Below are positions 43,671-51,723 of a stretch of 51,723 nucleotides of DNA, piece by piece (position 1 is the first letter of the stretch; every line of letters begins with the position of its first letter). The stretch lies in contig CAZYXG010000014.1 in the NCBI GenBank assembly GCA_964650885.1, forward strand, positions 1 through 51,723, given 5' to 3'. This stretch comes from JAPLFM01 sp964650885 (GTDB taxonomy: Bacteria; Bacteroidota; Ignavibacteria; Kapaibacteriales; UBA2268). Under the pieces are notes generated by a model that was given only the letters and a program-made list of their open reading frames with translations, did no database searches and was not told where the DNA came from. Both the position numbers and the translations under genes were made by a program.

Positions 43671-44402
43671 ATGAAAACAATAAGTTTCGACACAAACATC
43701 AACTGTAACAGTTGTGTTGCCGAAGTAACTCCATTCTTTGATGGAAATGATTTAATAAAAGAATGGACAGTAGATACACAAAGCCCAAATAAAAAGTTGA
43801 CAGTCAAAGGTGAAATCCAAGAAAGTCAATTGAAAAACTTAGTGGAAAAAGCTGGTTTCAAAGTTAAAGACAACATTGAAACGTTGGAAGTACAATCTTG
43901 CCATAAACCAAGCACTACAATAAATCATACTGATTATCAATTACCCACTAAGCCAACTACTGGATTTTGGGGTGATAAATCAATATGGAAGAGATCAGGG
44001 GTAAATACTTTTAATTGTTTAATTGGCTGTACAATTGGCGATTTCGGTATGATTATCTATTTACAAGCTTATTACCCTCATACGTCTATGTTTTTAACTA
44101 TGTCTCTTGCTATGATTGCTGGACTATTTAGTTCGATCATATTGGAAACTATTCTTCTGAAAATTAGAGAAAAACTAACATTGAAAGAATCTCTTTCAAT
44201 GGCATTGGGTATGTCTTTAATTTCTATGATAGCAATGGAAATTGCTATGAACATCACGGATTTGATTGTGGCTGGTGGCAAACCAGATATGCACAGCCAT
44301 ATTTATTGGATAGCATTTGCCGTTGCAGCTGTCGCTGGATTCCTTGCTCCATTGCCATACAACTACTACAAACTAAAAAAATACAACAAAGCTTGTCATT
44401 AA
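43671..44402 (+). CDS. HMA domain - DUF4396 membrane protein
   Basis: 243-residue protein. An N-terminal HMA-like metal-binding domain (about 1-70) with CNSC at 12-15 is followed by C75-H76 and a His-containing linker. Then comes a DUF4396 membrane region of about four helices (NCLIGCTIGDFGMIIYL, SMALGMSLISMIAMEIAMN, HSHIYWIAFAVAAVAGF). Met and His residues within the membrane part (MHSHIYW) fit copper handling. DUF4396 function is not established. It is the first gene after the putative regulator and operator, with the DUF3347 gene 68 bases further on. Confidence 0.78.
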   Translation: MKTISFDTNINCNSCVAEVTPFFDGNDLIKEWTVDTQSPNKKLTVKGEIQESQLKNLVEKAGFKVKDNIETLEVQSCHKPSTTINHTDYQLPTKPTTGFWGDKSIWKRSGVNTFNCLIGCTIGDFGMIIYLQAYYPHTSMFLTMSLAMIAGLFSSIILETILLKIREKLTLKESLSMALGMSLISMIAMEIAMNITDLIVAGGKPDMHSHIYWIAFAVAAVAGFLAPLPYNYYKLKKYNKACH

Positions 44403-44413
44403 TATTTAGGTCT

Positions 44414-44430
44414 GCAAACAAATAGTTTGC
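44414..44430. other. Small hairpin in the copper operon
   Basis: GCAAAC-AAATA-GTTTGC, a 6-bp stem with a 5-base loop and no T-run, between the HMA/DUF4396 and DUF3347 genes. It could stabilise or mark processed mRNA ends, but may be chance. Confidence 0.25.
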
Positions 44431-44470
44431 GACTAAAAACCAAATTTCTAAAAACATAAAAGGCACAAAA

Positions 44471-44938
44471 ATGAGAACACTATTTTTAGCAATAGCACTA
44501 TTAACTGCAATGTATTCTGGTATTGCAGATAGTTATCAAGTAATAGCCAATCAAGTGATGGACTCTTACATTAACATTAGTGAATCATTGATAAAAGGCG
44601 ACGAAAAGCAACAATTTCAATTGATTGCAACTTCTTCAGCTTTAGCCAATGAGAGAAAAGAAATAATTGATTTGGTGAAAGTAGTAAATAAATCAATTGC
44701 ACAAATTAATTCTGTTTCTAAAATTGATATTAGAAGGGAAGAATTGGCACTTTTAACTAAAGATTTGATTTTATTTTTTAAGAACCACAAAGTTCTAAAA
44801 TATGACTTATTTATTCAGTATTGCCCTATGAAAAAGGCAAATTGGTTAAGCAAATCAATTAGTATTAGAAATCCATTTTATGGGAAAATAATGCTCACTT
44901 GTGGTAACAATCAAGGCAAAATAGAAGGTGTCAAATAA
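44471..44938 (+). CDS. DUF3347 periplasmic protein
   Basis: 155-residue exported protein with a signal peptide (about 1-19). The DUF3347 signature is clear: a helical segment with MDSYINISESLIKGD, then YCPMKKANWLSKSISIRNPFYGKIMLTCG (span about 116-145), where Cys, Met and Cys could bind a metal. The family is often encoded with copper efflux and CusB-like proteins, which agrees with the multicopper oxidase gene 2 bases downstream. The precise role is unknown. Confidence 0.82.
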   Translation: MRTLFLAIALLTAMYSGIADSYQVIANQVMDSYINISESLIKGDEKQQFQLIATSSALANERKEIIDLVKVVNKSIAQINSVSKIDIRREELALLTKDLILFFKNHKVLKYDLFIQYCPMKKANWLSKSISIRNPFYGKIMLTCGNNQGKIEGVK

Positions 44939-44940
44939 CT

Positions 44941-47082
44941 ATGAAAACCTCTTATTTCTTATTGTTGGTAATATTATTTGCGTTGAATGCCAATGCAGAA
45001 AAAGTAGTGCGATACGACTTATTCGTAACTGACACTATAATAAAAATTAAAAATAAAGATGCTCATGCAATAGCAATTAATGGACAAGTTCCAGCTCCGA
45101 CCTTAGTTTTCACAGAAGGAGATACTGCTGAAATTTATGTCCACAATGAAATGGAAATGCACGAAACATCTATTCATTGGCATGGTCTTATTTTACCGAA
45201 TTCGGAAGATGGAGTACCATACTTGACTAATCCTCCAATTAAGGCAAAATCTACATATAAATTCAAATTCCCTATTGTGCAGAATGGTACTTATTGGTAC
45301 CATTCTCACACTATGCTTCAGGAGCAAATTGGAATGTATGGCGCATTTATAATCAACAAGAGAAATAAAGATTATGTTCCCGAGCAAATAATATTATTAA
45401 GCGATTGGACAACTGAGAATCCACATAATATAGAAAGATTGCTACATAACGCAAGCGATTGGTTTGGTCTCAAAAAAAAATCAACTCAAAATTATGTAGA
45501 AGCTTATGAAGAAAAACACATTGGAACTAAGATAGAAAACGAATTTAAAAGATTGCTTCCAATGGATGTCTCCGATGTTTACTATGAAGAATTTAGAATC
45601 AACAATAATAACTACAATGAAAAAAAAGTAAAAAAAGGTAAATTGAAATTAAGAATTATTAATGGCTCTTCTTCTACATATTTTTGGTTGAATTATGCTG
45701 GAGGGAAACTGACTGTAGTGGCAAACGATGGAATGGATGTGGAGCCAGTTGAAGTAGATAGAATGATAATCTCAGTGGCTGAAACTTATGATGTGATAAT
45801 TGATGTGGACGAAATAAATATAAATGAATTTAGAGCTACTGCCGAAGATAGGACTGGTTTTGCTTCATTCTATTTTGGAAATGGCGAAATAAAAAAAGCT
45901 AAAAATTTCGGGAAACTTAAATATTTTGAAGGAATGAAAATGATGAATGATATGACCAATGTTAATGGAGAAATGAATGATATGGGAATGGAAATGTCGT
46001 TGCAGCAAATGGATATGAATAATGTTATGTATCCAGAATTGGAACAAAATGATTCTGTAGAAACAACTGAACTGACAACATTAAATTATAATATGCTTAA
46101 AAGCCCTGTAAAAACAACTTTGCCAGAGAATGTAAAAACAAGCATTTATCATTTAAAATTAACTGGAAATATGAATAGGTATGTTTGGTCTATTGACGAT
46201 AAAACTTTATCTGAATCTGACAAAATAATTATTAAACAAGGTGAGAATATTCGTTTAATAATTAATAATAGTTCTATGATGAGACATCCAATGCATTTGC
46301 ATGGTCATTTTTTCAGAGTTATCAATGGATATGGAGAGTACTCACCATTGAAAAATGTGTTAGATATAATGCCGATGGAAACTGATACAATTGAATTTAA
46401 TGCCTCAGAAAATACTGGAGATTGGTTTTTCCATTGCCATATACTTTACCACATGATGTCTGGTATGGGTAGAATCTTTTCTTATGAAAATACTATCCCT
46501 AACCCTGCTTTGGGTAACCACCACGATGCATTGGAAAAAGTATATGATGACGACAGAAGATATTATATTCATTCCAATGTAGGGATTGAATATAATGGTA
46601 GTGATGGTGAGTTTATTTATGCAAATACAAGGAATGAATTAAGTGCAGATTGGAGGATGGGCTTTCGTAAGGACAATGGGCAAGAACTTGAAGCACACTT
46701 AGGCAGATATTTGGACAACAAACAATTTCTATTACTTTATGCAGGAGTAGATATTAGATTTGGCAATGCAGCCTTGGAAAGAGAAAGCTTGTTTGGACAA
46801 CTTAGTGCAATTAGTCGCAGAGAAGTAATTTGCGTTGGGGTTATATATAAATTGCCATTACTTGTTAATATGAATGTCCGATTCGACCAAAATGGCAAAC
46901 TAAGATTTCAATTTGATAAAAGTGATATTGCTATAAATAGTAATATTCGCTTAAGTATGAATTGGAATACAGATTATGAATTCCGCATAAAAAGCAAATA
47001 TATTATTAATAACTATATTTCATTTTCAATGAATTATGATAGCGAAATGAAATTTGGTGCAGGACTAACATTTACTTATTAA
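44941..47082 (+). CDS. Multicopper oxidase with C-terminal beta-rich domain (CopA-like)
   Basis: 713-residue periplasmic copper oxidase. Signal peptide about 1-19. Copper ligands are all seen: HWHG (79-82), HSH (121-123), HPMHLHGH (449-456) and HCH (498-500) with a type 1 Met downstream. A Met-rich stretch (about 333-361) is typical of copper-tolerance oxidases that oxidise Cu(I). From about residue 520 an extra domain follows with beta strands and a Tyr ending (GAGLTFTY), resembling the CopB-type outer-membrane part fused to CopA in Bacteroidota. Last gene of the copper cluster, 2 bases after DUF3347. Copper detoxification is the likely role. Confidence 0.9.
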   Translation: MKTSYFLLLVILFALNANAEKVVRYDLFVTDTIIKIKNKDAHAIAINGQVPAPTLVFTEGDTAEIYVHNEMEMHETSIHWHGLILPNSEDGVPYLTNPPIKAKSTYKFKFPIVQNGTYWYHSHTMLQEQIGMYGAFIINKRNKDYVPEQIILLSDWTTENPHNIERLLHNASDWFGLKKKSTQNYVEAYEEKHIGTKIENEFKRLLPMDVSDVYYEEFRINNNNYNEKKVKKGKLKLRIINGSSSTYFWLNYAGGKLTVVANDGMDVEPVEVDRMIISVAETYDVIIDVDEININEFRATAEDRTGFASFYFGNGEIKKAKNFGKLKYFEGMKMMNDMTNVNGEMNDMGMEMSLQQMDMNNVMYPELEQNDSVETTELTTLNYNMLKSPVKTTLPENVKTSIYHLKLTGNMNRYVWSIDDKTLSESDKIIIKQGENIRLIINNSSMMRHPMHLHGHFFRVINGYGEYSPLKNVLDIMPMETDTIEFNASENTGDWFFHCHILYHMMSGMGRIFSYENTIPNPALGNHHDALEKVYDDDRRYYIHSNVGIEYNGSDGEFIYANTRNELSADWRMGFRKDNGQELEAHLGRYLDNKQFLLLYAGVDIRFGNAALERESLFGQLSAISRREVICVGVIYKLPLLVNMNVRFDQNGKLRFQFDKSDIAINSNIRLSMNWNTDYEFRIKSKYIINNYISFSMNYDSEMKFGAGLTFTY

Positions 47083-47136
47083 GAATTTGAAAGTTCGAAA
47101 ATAAGCAGAATATTTAGTTTTTCTAAGTTTTAAAAA

Positions 47137-48105
47137 TTACTTATTTTTCTTTCGCCATTCTTCTATTGGTTTGAATGGCCCCCATCTGTGTTGCTCTTCT
47201 GTGAATGGGTCGGCATAAGGAGCAAGAGGAAAATCAATTGTTTTCAATTTAGGGTCTTTATAAAAATCTTCTTCTGCATTATAAGGCGGTCTCGGGTGTA
47301 TTTTCTCGTAGTTAACATAAGCTGCAACATCAAAAGCTTCTTCGTCTGTCAATTGTTCATTAGTCAAATGTTTATCGTTTGGCATATTGTATTTAATATA
47401 AGCAGCCATTTTCCCAATTCTATGCATACTCGAGCCAAGAGAAAATGATTTCATTCCCCAAACAGGAGGATAAACATAGCCACCGTCAGTTGGGTTTGGT
47501 ACTCCTTCACCATTTGGCTGATGGCATCTGGCACAATATTTCACATAGACAACTTCTCCTTTTTTCAAATCGGCAGCTCTTTCTAACCAAGGAATTGAAA
47601 CAGGGATATCGCCAGCTAATTTCATCTTATTGCCATTGCTATCCCAAAGCCACTTCAAATACATTGTGATAGCATACATTTCTTTCGATTTCACATCTAT
47701 TTCGTGCCCTAACAGAGGGTTTACAAAACAATTATTCACCCTGTCTTGTATATTTAATATTCGGCCCTCTCTTGCTCGGAAGTTCGGATAGCGTGAAACT
47801 ACTGTAAAGAGTGGCAATGCGTTTGGTTTTGTTCCGCCATTCAAATGGCAATTCTTGCAGTCCACATCGTTAGTGGATACTTTCATTACAGTACCTTTAG
47901 TACCGAGATATTTATGAGTATTCATAAATAAGTTCATACCATACGTAATAGCATCACGCTCAGGCCCTTTGGGGATTGAGTTGGTGTCGTAAACTGTAAT
48001 AGCGGAATCCAAAGTTTTATCATTTTTTGCAGTTTCTTCTTTATTGCAAGAAGCAATATAAAGAAGACCTGCAAAAAAAAGTACCAACAAAATAATTCTT
48101 TTCAT
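47137..48105 (-). CDS. TsdA-like dihaem cytochrome c lipoprotein
   Basis: 322-residue exported cytochrome. Lipobox YIASC (C20). Two haem motifs, CKNCH at 83-87 and CARCH at 191-195. The stretch ILNIQDRVNNCF (C126) followed by an EMYAITMYLKWL helix matches thiosulfate dehydrogenase TsdA-type cytochromes, where a Cys can ligate haem 1. M241 (YNMP) is a plausible haem 2 ligand. It is the last gene of a cytochrome-YeiH-cytochrome operon, 27 bases after the transporter. A sulfur-compound role is inference; TsdA relatives also act as generic electron carriers. Confidence 0.78.
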   Translation of the reverse strand: MKRIILLVLFFAGLLYIASCNKEETAKNDKTLDSAITVYDTNSIPKGPERDAITYGMNLFMNTHKYLGTKGTVMKVSTNDVDCKNCHLNGGTKPNALPLFTVVSRYPNFRAREGRILNIQDRVNNCFVNPLLGHEIDVKSKEMYAITMYLKWLWDSNGNKMKLAGDIPVSIPWLERAADLKKGEVVYVKYCARCHQPNGEGVPNPTDGGYVYPPVWGMKSFSLGSSMHRIGKMAAYIKYNMPNDKHLTNEQLTDEEAFDVAAYVNYEKIHPRPPYNAEEDFYKDPKLKTIDFPLAPYADPFTEEQHRWGPFKPIEEWRKKNK

Positions 48106-48132
48106 ATCATCAAAGTTAGATATTCAGCAAAA

Positions 48133-49071
48133 CTAATAATACTTCATTACTAAAAGTAATGAACTAACTAAAACTAAAATCCAAAGACCAACTCCTAATA
48201 TTAGTGGCTTAAAACCAACAGTTTTCAGAGATTCTTTGGTCATTCCTGCGCCAATTAAAAATAGAGTTAAAGTCAACCCTTTTTTTGCTACCACAACGAT
48301 ATAAGGCGAAAATGATTGAATCGCAGGGATAAATGTAGATACAACCATTGCCAAAATGAAATACAAAATAAAGTATGGAATACTTATTTTCTTTTTACCC
48401 TGTTTGAAAAAGACAGATACAGCAAGCGACAATGGGACAATCCATAATGCCCTGCCAAGCTTCACAGTAGTTGCTATTTGCAATGCCTCATTGCCATAGC
48501 TTTGTGCTGCTCCCACCACAGAGCTAGTATCGTGTATAGCAATTGCCGACCACATACCAAATTGCATTTGTGAAAGATTGAAATAATGACCCAATATTGG
48601 GAACATTATAAGTGCTACTGAATTCAAAATAAACACTATCCCTAGCGAAACAGACATTTCATCTTCGCTAGCTTCTATAATTGGAGCTACTGCTGCAATT
48701 GCACTCCCTCCACATATTGCTGTTCCAGAAGCAATAAGCAATGTAGTGTTTCGCTTGATTGCTAGATATTTGCCCACAAGCAAGCCAATCAATATAGTTG
48801 AAGTGATAAAGATTGCAGTGAGTATTACCCCATCTTGGCTTACTTTTATTGCAGAATATAGATTCATTCCAAAGCCCAAACCTACCACTGAATATTGCAA
48901 AAGCATCTTCGATATTTTTGAAATATTGCTGAAAGCTTTTGGAATAATTTGCGAAGCTAACAGTCCCAAAAGCAATGCAATTGGAGGAGATGAAAACGGA
49001 GCAAGACATAGCAAAGACAAAAGTAAGAATATAGCTTGTTTCAGTTTAGGGTTATCAATAGCTAAGCCCAC
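48133..49071 (-). CDS. YeiH-family membrane protein (UPF0324, putative sulfate exporter)
   Basis: 312-residue inner-membrane protein with about ten helices. The family signature TAICGGSAIAAVAPII and AIHDTSSVVGAAQSYG are clear. YeiH proteins have been proposed to export sulfate or transport related anions. The start is GTG (49071), directly adjoining the TAA of the upstream cytochrome gene, so translation is coupled. Flanking dihaem cytochromes suggest sulfur-anion oxidation with product export (inference). Confidence 0.85.
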   Translation of the reverse strand: MGLAIDNPKLKQAIFLLLSLLCLAPFSSPPIALLLGLLASQIIPKAFSNISKISKMLLQYSVVGLGFGMNLYSAIKVSQDGVILTAIFITSTILIGLLVGKYLAIKRNTTLLIASGTAICGGSAIAAVAPIIEASEDEMSVSLGIVFILNSVALIMFPILGHYFNLSQMQFGMWSAIAIHDTSSVVGAAQSYGNEALQIATTVKLGRALWIVPLSLAVSVFFKQGKKKISIPYFILYFILAMVVSTFIPAIQSFSPYIVVVAKKGLTLTLFLIGAGMTKESLKTVGFKPLILGVGLWILVLVSSLLLVMKYY

Positions 49072-49962
49072 TTAATTTTTGTCTCCAGTTTCTTTGGTAG
49101 GAATGCTTTGCAAAAAGAGCCAAAGTGCATCTAGTTCTATTTTGCTCATATTAGCATATTGTGCCCAAGGCATAAACTGATTCAGCACTCTGCCATCTGG
49201 ACGTAAACCAGTTGTCATTGCTGCAATAAACTGTTCTTTTGTCCAATTTCCCATTCCATTTTCTTTATTTGGAGTTAAATTGCTTGGCTGAATTGGAAAT
49301 CCAGGTCTATTGCCGCCTGAAAAATTAGCAGAATGGCACATTACACATTGATTAGCCACTTTTCTACCAAAAGCAATTGTGGCTTCGGGTTTCACATTTG
49401 AAATACGTTCTTTCTTATGATCCATTTTTTCGGCTGATAAAAGAATCTCCAAATTCCCCATCAATCCCTGCATAACAGAATATATTCCAGCGTAAGAGAT
49501 TGGAACCGTATTATTTACAGGTGGCACAGAGCGTATAAAAGCAATCAATGCACCCACTTCAAAATCATCTAAGTTGTAATATTCATTCGATGGCATATAC
49601 AGAATTGGTTTGCCGTCTTGTTTGACTCCATGGCGAATTGCTCTTGCCATATCGTCATTACTGTAATCTCTACCAATACCACCTTCGCCAGTAGTTAAGT
49701 TGTTCCCAGCGAATACTCCTTCCAATGGACTTTGGATGAAGACTTTACCTTCCAATCTTTCGCCATGGCAATTCGCACATTTATTCTTGTCGAATAGCTT
49801 TTTGCCTTCGGCAATAGTTTTGGTATCGTAAGAGATAGAAAGTGGAGTTTGTTCAATCATAAAGGATTGAGAAAGCTTCATGCTGTGTAATAGCCAAGCA
49901 AATCCAGCTGTTGCTATTGACACAACAACTATTACAATTATTAGTTTTTTCAAGTGTTTCAT
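49072..49962 (-). CDS. Dihaem c-type cytochrome, membrane-anchored
   Basis: 296 residues. An uncleaved N-terminal helix or signal (about 6-25) precedes two cytochrome c domains: CANCH at 62-66 with likely axial M123 (LYMPSNEYY), and CVMCH at 206-210 with a likely axial Met in NQFMPWAQY (about 265). This arrangement is like the dihaem subunits of alcohol or sulfur-compound dehydrogenases. First gene of the operon with yeiH and the TsdA-like gene. Probable periplasmic electron carrier. Confidence 0.85.
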   Translation of the reverse strand: MKHLKKLIIVIVVVSIATAGFAWLLHSMKLSQSFMIEQTPLSISYDTKTIAEGKKLFDKNKCANCHGERLEGKVFIQSPLEGVFAGNNLTTGEGGIGRDYSNDDMARAIRHGVKQDGKPILYMPSNEYYNLDDFEVGALIAFIRSVPPVNNTVPISYAGIYSVMQGLMGNLEILLSAEKMDHKKERISNVKPEATIAFGRKVANQCVMCHSANFSGGNRPGFPIQPSNLTPNKENGMGNWTKEQFIAAMTTGLRPDGRVLNQFMPWAQYANMSKIELDALWLFLQSIPTKETGDKN

Positions 49963-50121
49963 TCGGCTAAATTAAGAAAATTTGCTCAATTTCTTTTAAA
50001 GTTTTCAGCAAAATAAAATTATTAAAAGTAAATTCTTGAATTTTTAGTTTGCAAATATTTATTAGTTTGTTAAAATTTTTCTTTAATTTAAAAAATAAAT
50101 ATTTATCAATTATAAAACAAA

Positions 50122-50150
50122 AACAACAAAATGTTTGTAATTTTGTTGTT
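50122..50150. promoter_or_regulatory. 11-bp inverted repeat over a -7-like box
   Basis: AACAACAAAAT (50122-50132) and ATTTTGTTGTT (50140-50150) are perfect inverted repeats with a 7-base spacer. TAATTTTG at 50138-50145 (TAnnTTTG type) overlaps the right arm. It lies about 55 bases before the phosphatase ATG. Overlap with a promoter box suggests an operator, but it is not proven. Confidence 0.5.
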
Positions 50151-50204
50151 GAGTAAGCGTCAAATCTAATTATAAAATTGTATAGTTTTTATCAAAAATA
50201 CGCT

Positions 50205-51116
50205 ATGACAAAACAATCCGATGAGCTAAACTCACTTCATAAAGAAATTGTAATTCTCAATGAACATCTGTCCTCGCAAAAGGGTATGTACGAGATGACA
50301 ACTGCTTATTTGAAGAATATTCAAGATGAATTGAATTTAGCTAAGGGAAAACTGGAAGCAATCAATAAAGATTTGACCGACAGTATCAATTACTCAAAGC
50401 ACATACAAGATGCTTTTATAGTTCAAATTGATAAACTTAGAGAGATGATTCCAAATTCGTTTATGTTCCAAAGCCCTAAGAATATTGTTAGTGGCGATTT
50501 CACTTGGGCATTTGCCGATGGTGAGGAAATTTATTTGGGAGTGGGAGATTGCACTGGACACGGTGTGCCTGGAGCTATGCTGTCAATATTTGTAATTAGC
50601 ATGCTCAACGAGATTATAAGCTCGAACAGAGATTATAATCCAGCTGAAATATTAACTCATTTAGATGGGCTAATGTTTAAATATTTGACTTTATACAACG
50701 CAACAATTAGAGATAGCGTTGAAATTGCTATCATTAAATTGAATCTGAGAAAAAGTAAACTTACGTTTGCCTCCGCAAAAAGACCTATTGTTATTATTAG
50801 AAATGGTGAATTAACCATGACTAAAGGAACTAAATATTTGCTTGGCGATCCATATAAGCGAAACGAAGAGTTAAGAAATTTTGAATTTGATTTGGAGAAA
50901 GGAGATTTGATTTTCCTTTACTCTGATGGCTTTGCCGACCAATTCGGTGGACAAAATAGCACCAAATTCACAAACAAAAGATTATTAGAGCTTTTGCAAA
51001 GTAACTCCAATTTAGAACTTTGCAATCAGTTCGAGGAAATTAAAGAAACCTTTTATACACACAAAGGCGAAAACAGTCAGATAGATGATGTTTTGCTTTT
51101 GGGCTTTCAAATTTAA
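50205..51116 (+). CDS. SpoIIE-type (PP2C) serine phosphatase with coiled coil
   Basis: 303 residues from the ATG at 50205. A TTG at 50178 would add nine residues and is less likely. Residues of about 5-75 form a coiled coil (LNSLHKEIVILNEHL, ELNLAKGKLEAINKDL). The rest is a PP2C/SpoIIE phosphatase with metal-binding aspartates in SGDF, VGDCTGHGVPGAM, YSDGFADQFGG and IDDVLLLGF. Such enzymes dephosphorylate STAS-domain partners in partner-switching pathways. The next gene may encode such a partner. The upstream inverted repeat could be its operator. Confidence 0.85.
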   Translation: MTKQSDELNSLHKEIVILNEHLSSQKGMYEMTTAYLKNIQDELNLAKGKLEAINKDLTDSINYSKHIQDAFIVQIDKLREMIPNSFMFQSPKNIVSGDFTWAFADGEEIYLGVGDCTGHGVPGAMLSIFVISMLNEIISSNRDYNPAEILTHLDGLMFKYLTLYNATIRDSVEIAIIKLNLRKSKLTFASAKRPIVIIRNGELTMTKGTKYLLGDPYKRNEELRNFEFDLEKGDLIFLYSDGFADQFGGQNSTKFTNKRLLELLQSNSNLELCNQFEEIKETFYTHKGENSQIDDVLLLGFQI

Positions 51117-51148
51117 ATAAAAGTTTAAAAAAGATAAGTGAATTAAAT

Positions 51149-51610
51149 ATGAGTGCAGATAATACAGCAAGCAAACTGCTTCCAGGACTAAATTACAAAT
51201 ATGATGAAGTGGTCAAAAAAGATTACGGAATAGTATTCGCTTTGCCTGAACAACATATTTTAATTTGCGAATTATTCAACGAATACACTCCGATAGAGGA
51301 ATTTAAAGAGATTTTCAGAGCCACTGTGCCAATTATTGAAAAATTACAAACTACAAAATTTATATTCGACAAACAGAATTTGCGTGTTTTTCACCAACCG
51401 TCTATGGAATGGTACTTTATTGAATGGAAAAAAGAAATTTATGCGAAAGGACTTAGTGCTCACAGAAAAATATTGCCACAAAGTGAGCCAGCATTTGCTT
51501 TGGCTGTAGAAGCAGGGCGTGCTAAAATACTTAAAGAATTCCCTGACACAATCATTGATAAATTAGACATACAATATAGTACAAATATTGCAGATGCAAT
51601 AGCGAAATAA
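51149..51610 (+). CDS. STAS/SpoIIAA-like hypothetical protein
   Basis: 153 residues, no signal peptide. The pattern FIFDKQNLRVFHQPSMEW (about 91-108), then an acidic-to-basic helix and HRKILPQSEPAFALAVEAGR recalls the STAS/SEC14 (SpoIIAA-like) family, in which an Asp-rich beta strand and a W...W helix pair are typical. The similarity is weak, judged by eye. It starts 32 bases after the phosphatase gene and is probably co-transcribed, so it may be the phosphatase substrate or partner (inference). The final 113 bases of the window show no supportable gene. Confidence 0.5.
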   Translation: MSADNTASKLLPGLNYKYDEVVKKDYGIVFALPEQHILICELFNEYTPIEEFKEIFRATVPIIEKLQTTKFIFDKQNLRVFHQPSMEWYFIEWKKEIYAKGLSAHRKILPQSEPAFALAVEAGRAKILKEFPDTIIDKLDIQYSTNIADAIAK

Positions 51611-51723
51611 AGTTAGACATTCTCAAAAACCAACCCAAACCTCCTCTTAATATTTCCGCAATGAATTTTGTGAAGTATTTAGGTGTGGTAAATAAATAAT
51701 ACTGCATTACACTTTCTCTTGTG

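Noticed and set aside
51611..51723. Open minus-strand frame running in from the right edge
   Set aside because: It is short, runs into the preceding gene and shows no recognisable motif.
1..51723. tRNA, rRNA, CRISPR arrays, prophage or intact transposase
   Set aside because: No such feature could be recognised by eye on either strand.

Overview
The window is AT-rich (roughly one third G+C by eye), densely coded DNA from a Gram-negative bacterium of the Bacteroidota/Ignavibacteriota/Kapabacteria (FCB) kind. Three secreted proteins end in the roughly 80-residue type A sorting domain of the type IX secretion system (T9SS; genes at 4196, 8134 and 20597). There are several lipoproteins, and one promoter (28168-28199) fits the Bacteroidota TTTG-N19/20-TAnnTTTG pattern. 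A cobalamin-dependent ribonucleotide reductase and an exosortase-family gene sit beside T9SS cargo, which makes a Kapabacteria/Ignavibacteria-like lineage my best guess (inference). No tRNA, rRNA, CRISPR array, prophage or intact transposase was found.

Layout. 1-470 is gene-free, with hairpins and a relic of a dispersed intergenic repeat. 471-5209 (+): glmS, hisC, then a cytochrome P460 lipoprotein and a CxxC thioredoxin-like T9SS protein. 11217-5258 (-): a long directon with a redoxin-like protein, an unknown envelope protein, a cytochrome c/copper monooxygenase with T9SS signal, a PLP dehydratase, MarR, ECF sigma, zinc anti-sigma and a DoxX pseudogene with two in-frame stops. 17754-11304 (-): TPR histidine kinase, a CADD/TenA-like protein, then nhaA-lysC-degenerate REC/HD-GYP. 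17903-23335 (+): typA, a DUF1801 protein and a large Asp-box T9SS protein. 24407-23400 (-): MoxR. 24731-25887 (+): exosortase-like gene and membrane partner. 26174-27433 (-): serS, followed by a GIY-YIG nuclease remnant bracketed by an imperfect inverted repeat. 28084-27605 (-): a truncated fatty acid hydroxylase. 28192-30072 (+): a tandemly duplicated beta-propeller lipoprotein. 38280-30223 (-): a CheB-CheR-PAS-kinase-receiver hybrid and nrdJ. 38821-42961 (+): PAP2 phosphatase, DUF2007, a small secreted protein, pdxJ and asnB. 43004-47082 (+): a copper-handling cluster. 49962-47137 (-): dihaem cytochrome c, YeiH transporter and TsdA-like cytochrome. 50205-51610 (+): SpoIIE-type phosphatase and a STAS/SpoIIAA-like protein.

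How it fits together. Core metabolism (glmS, hisC, lysC, serS, nrdJ, pdxJ, typA, asnB) alternates with extracytoplasmic redox and metal functions: P460 cytochrome, PHM-type copper monooxygenase with an apparently complete copper ligand set, multicopper oxidase, three c-type cytochrome genes and two thioredoxin-like proteins. The least described piece is the redoxin / unknown / cytochrome c-copper monooxygenase-T9SS cluster at 8134-11217. It looks like a split version of a fused redoxin-cytochrome-monooxygenase architecture and may be a cell-surface copper oxidation system.
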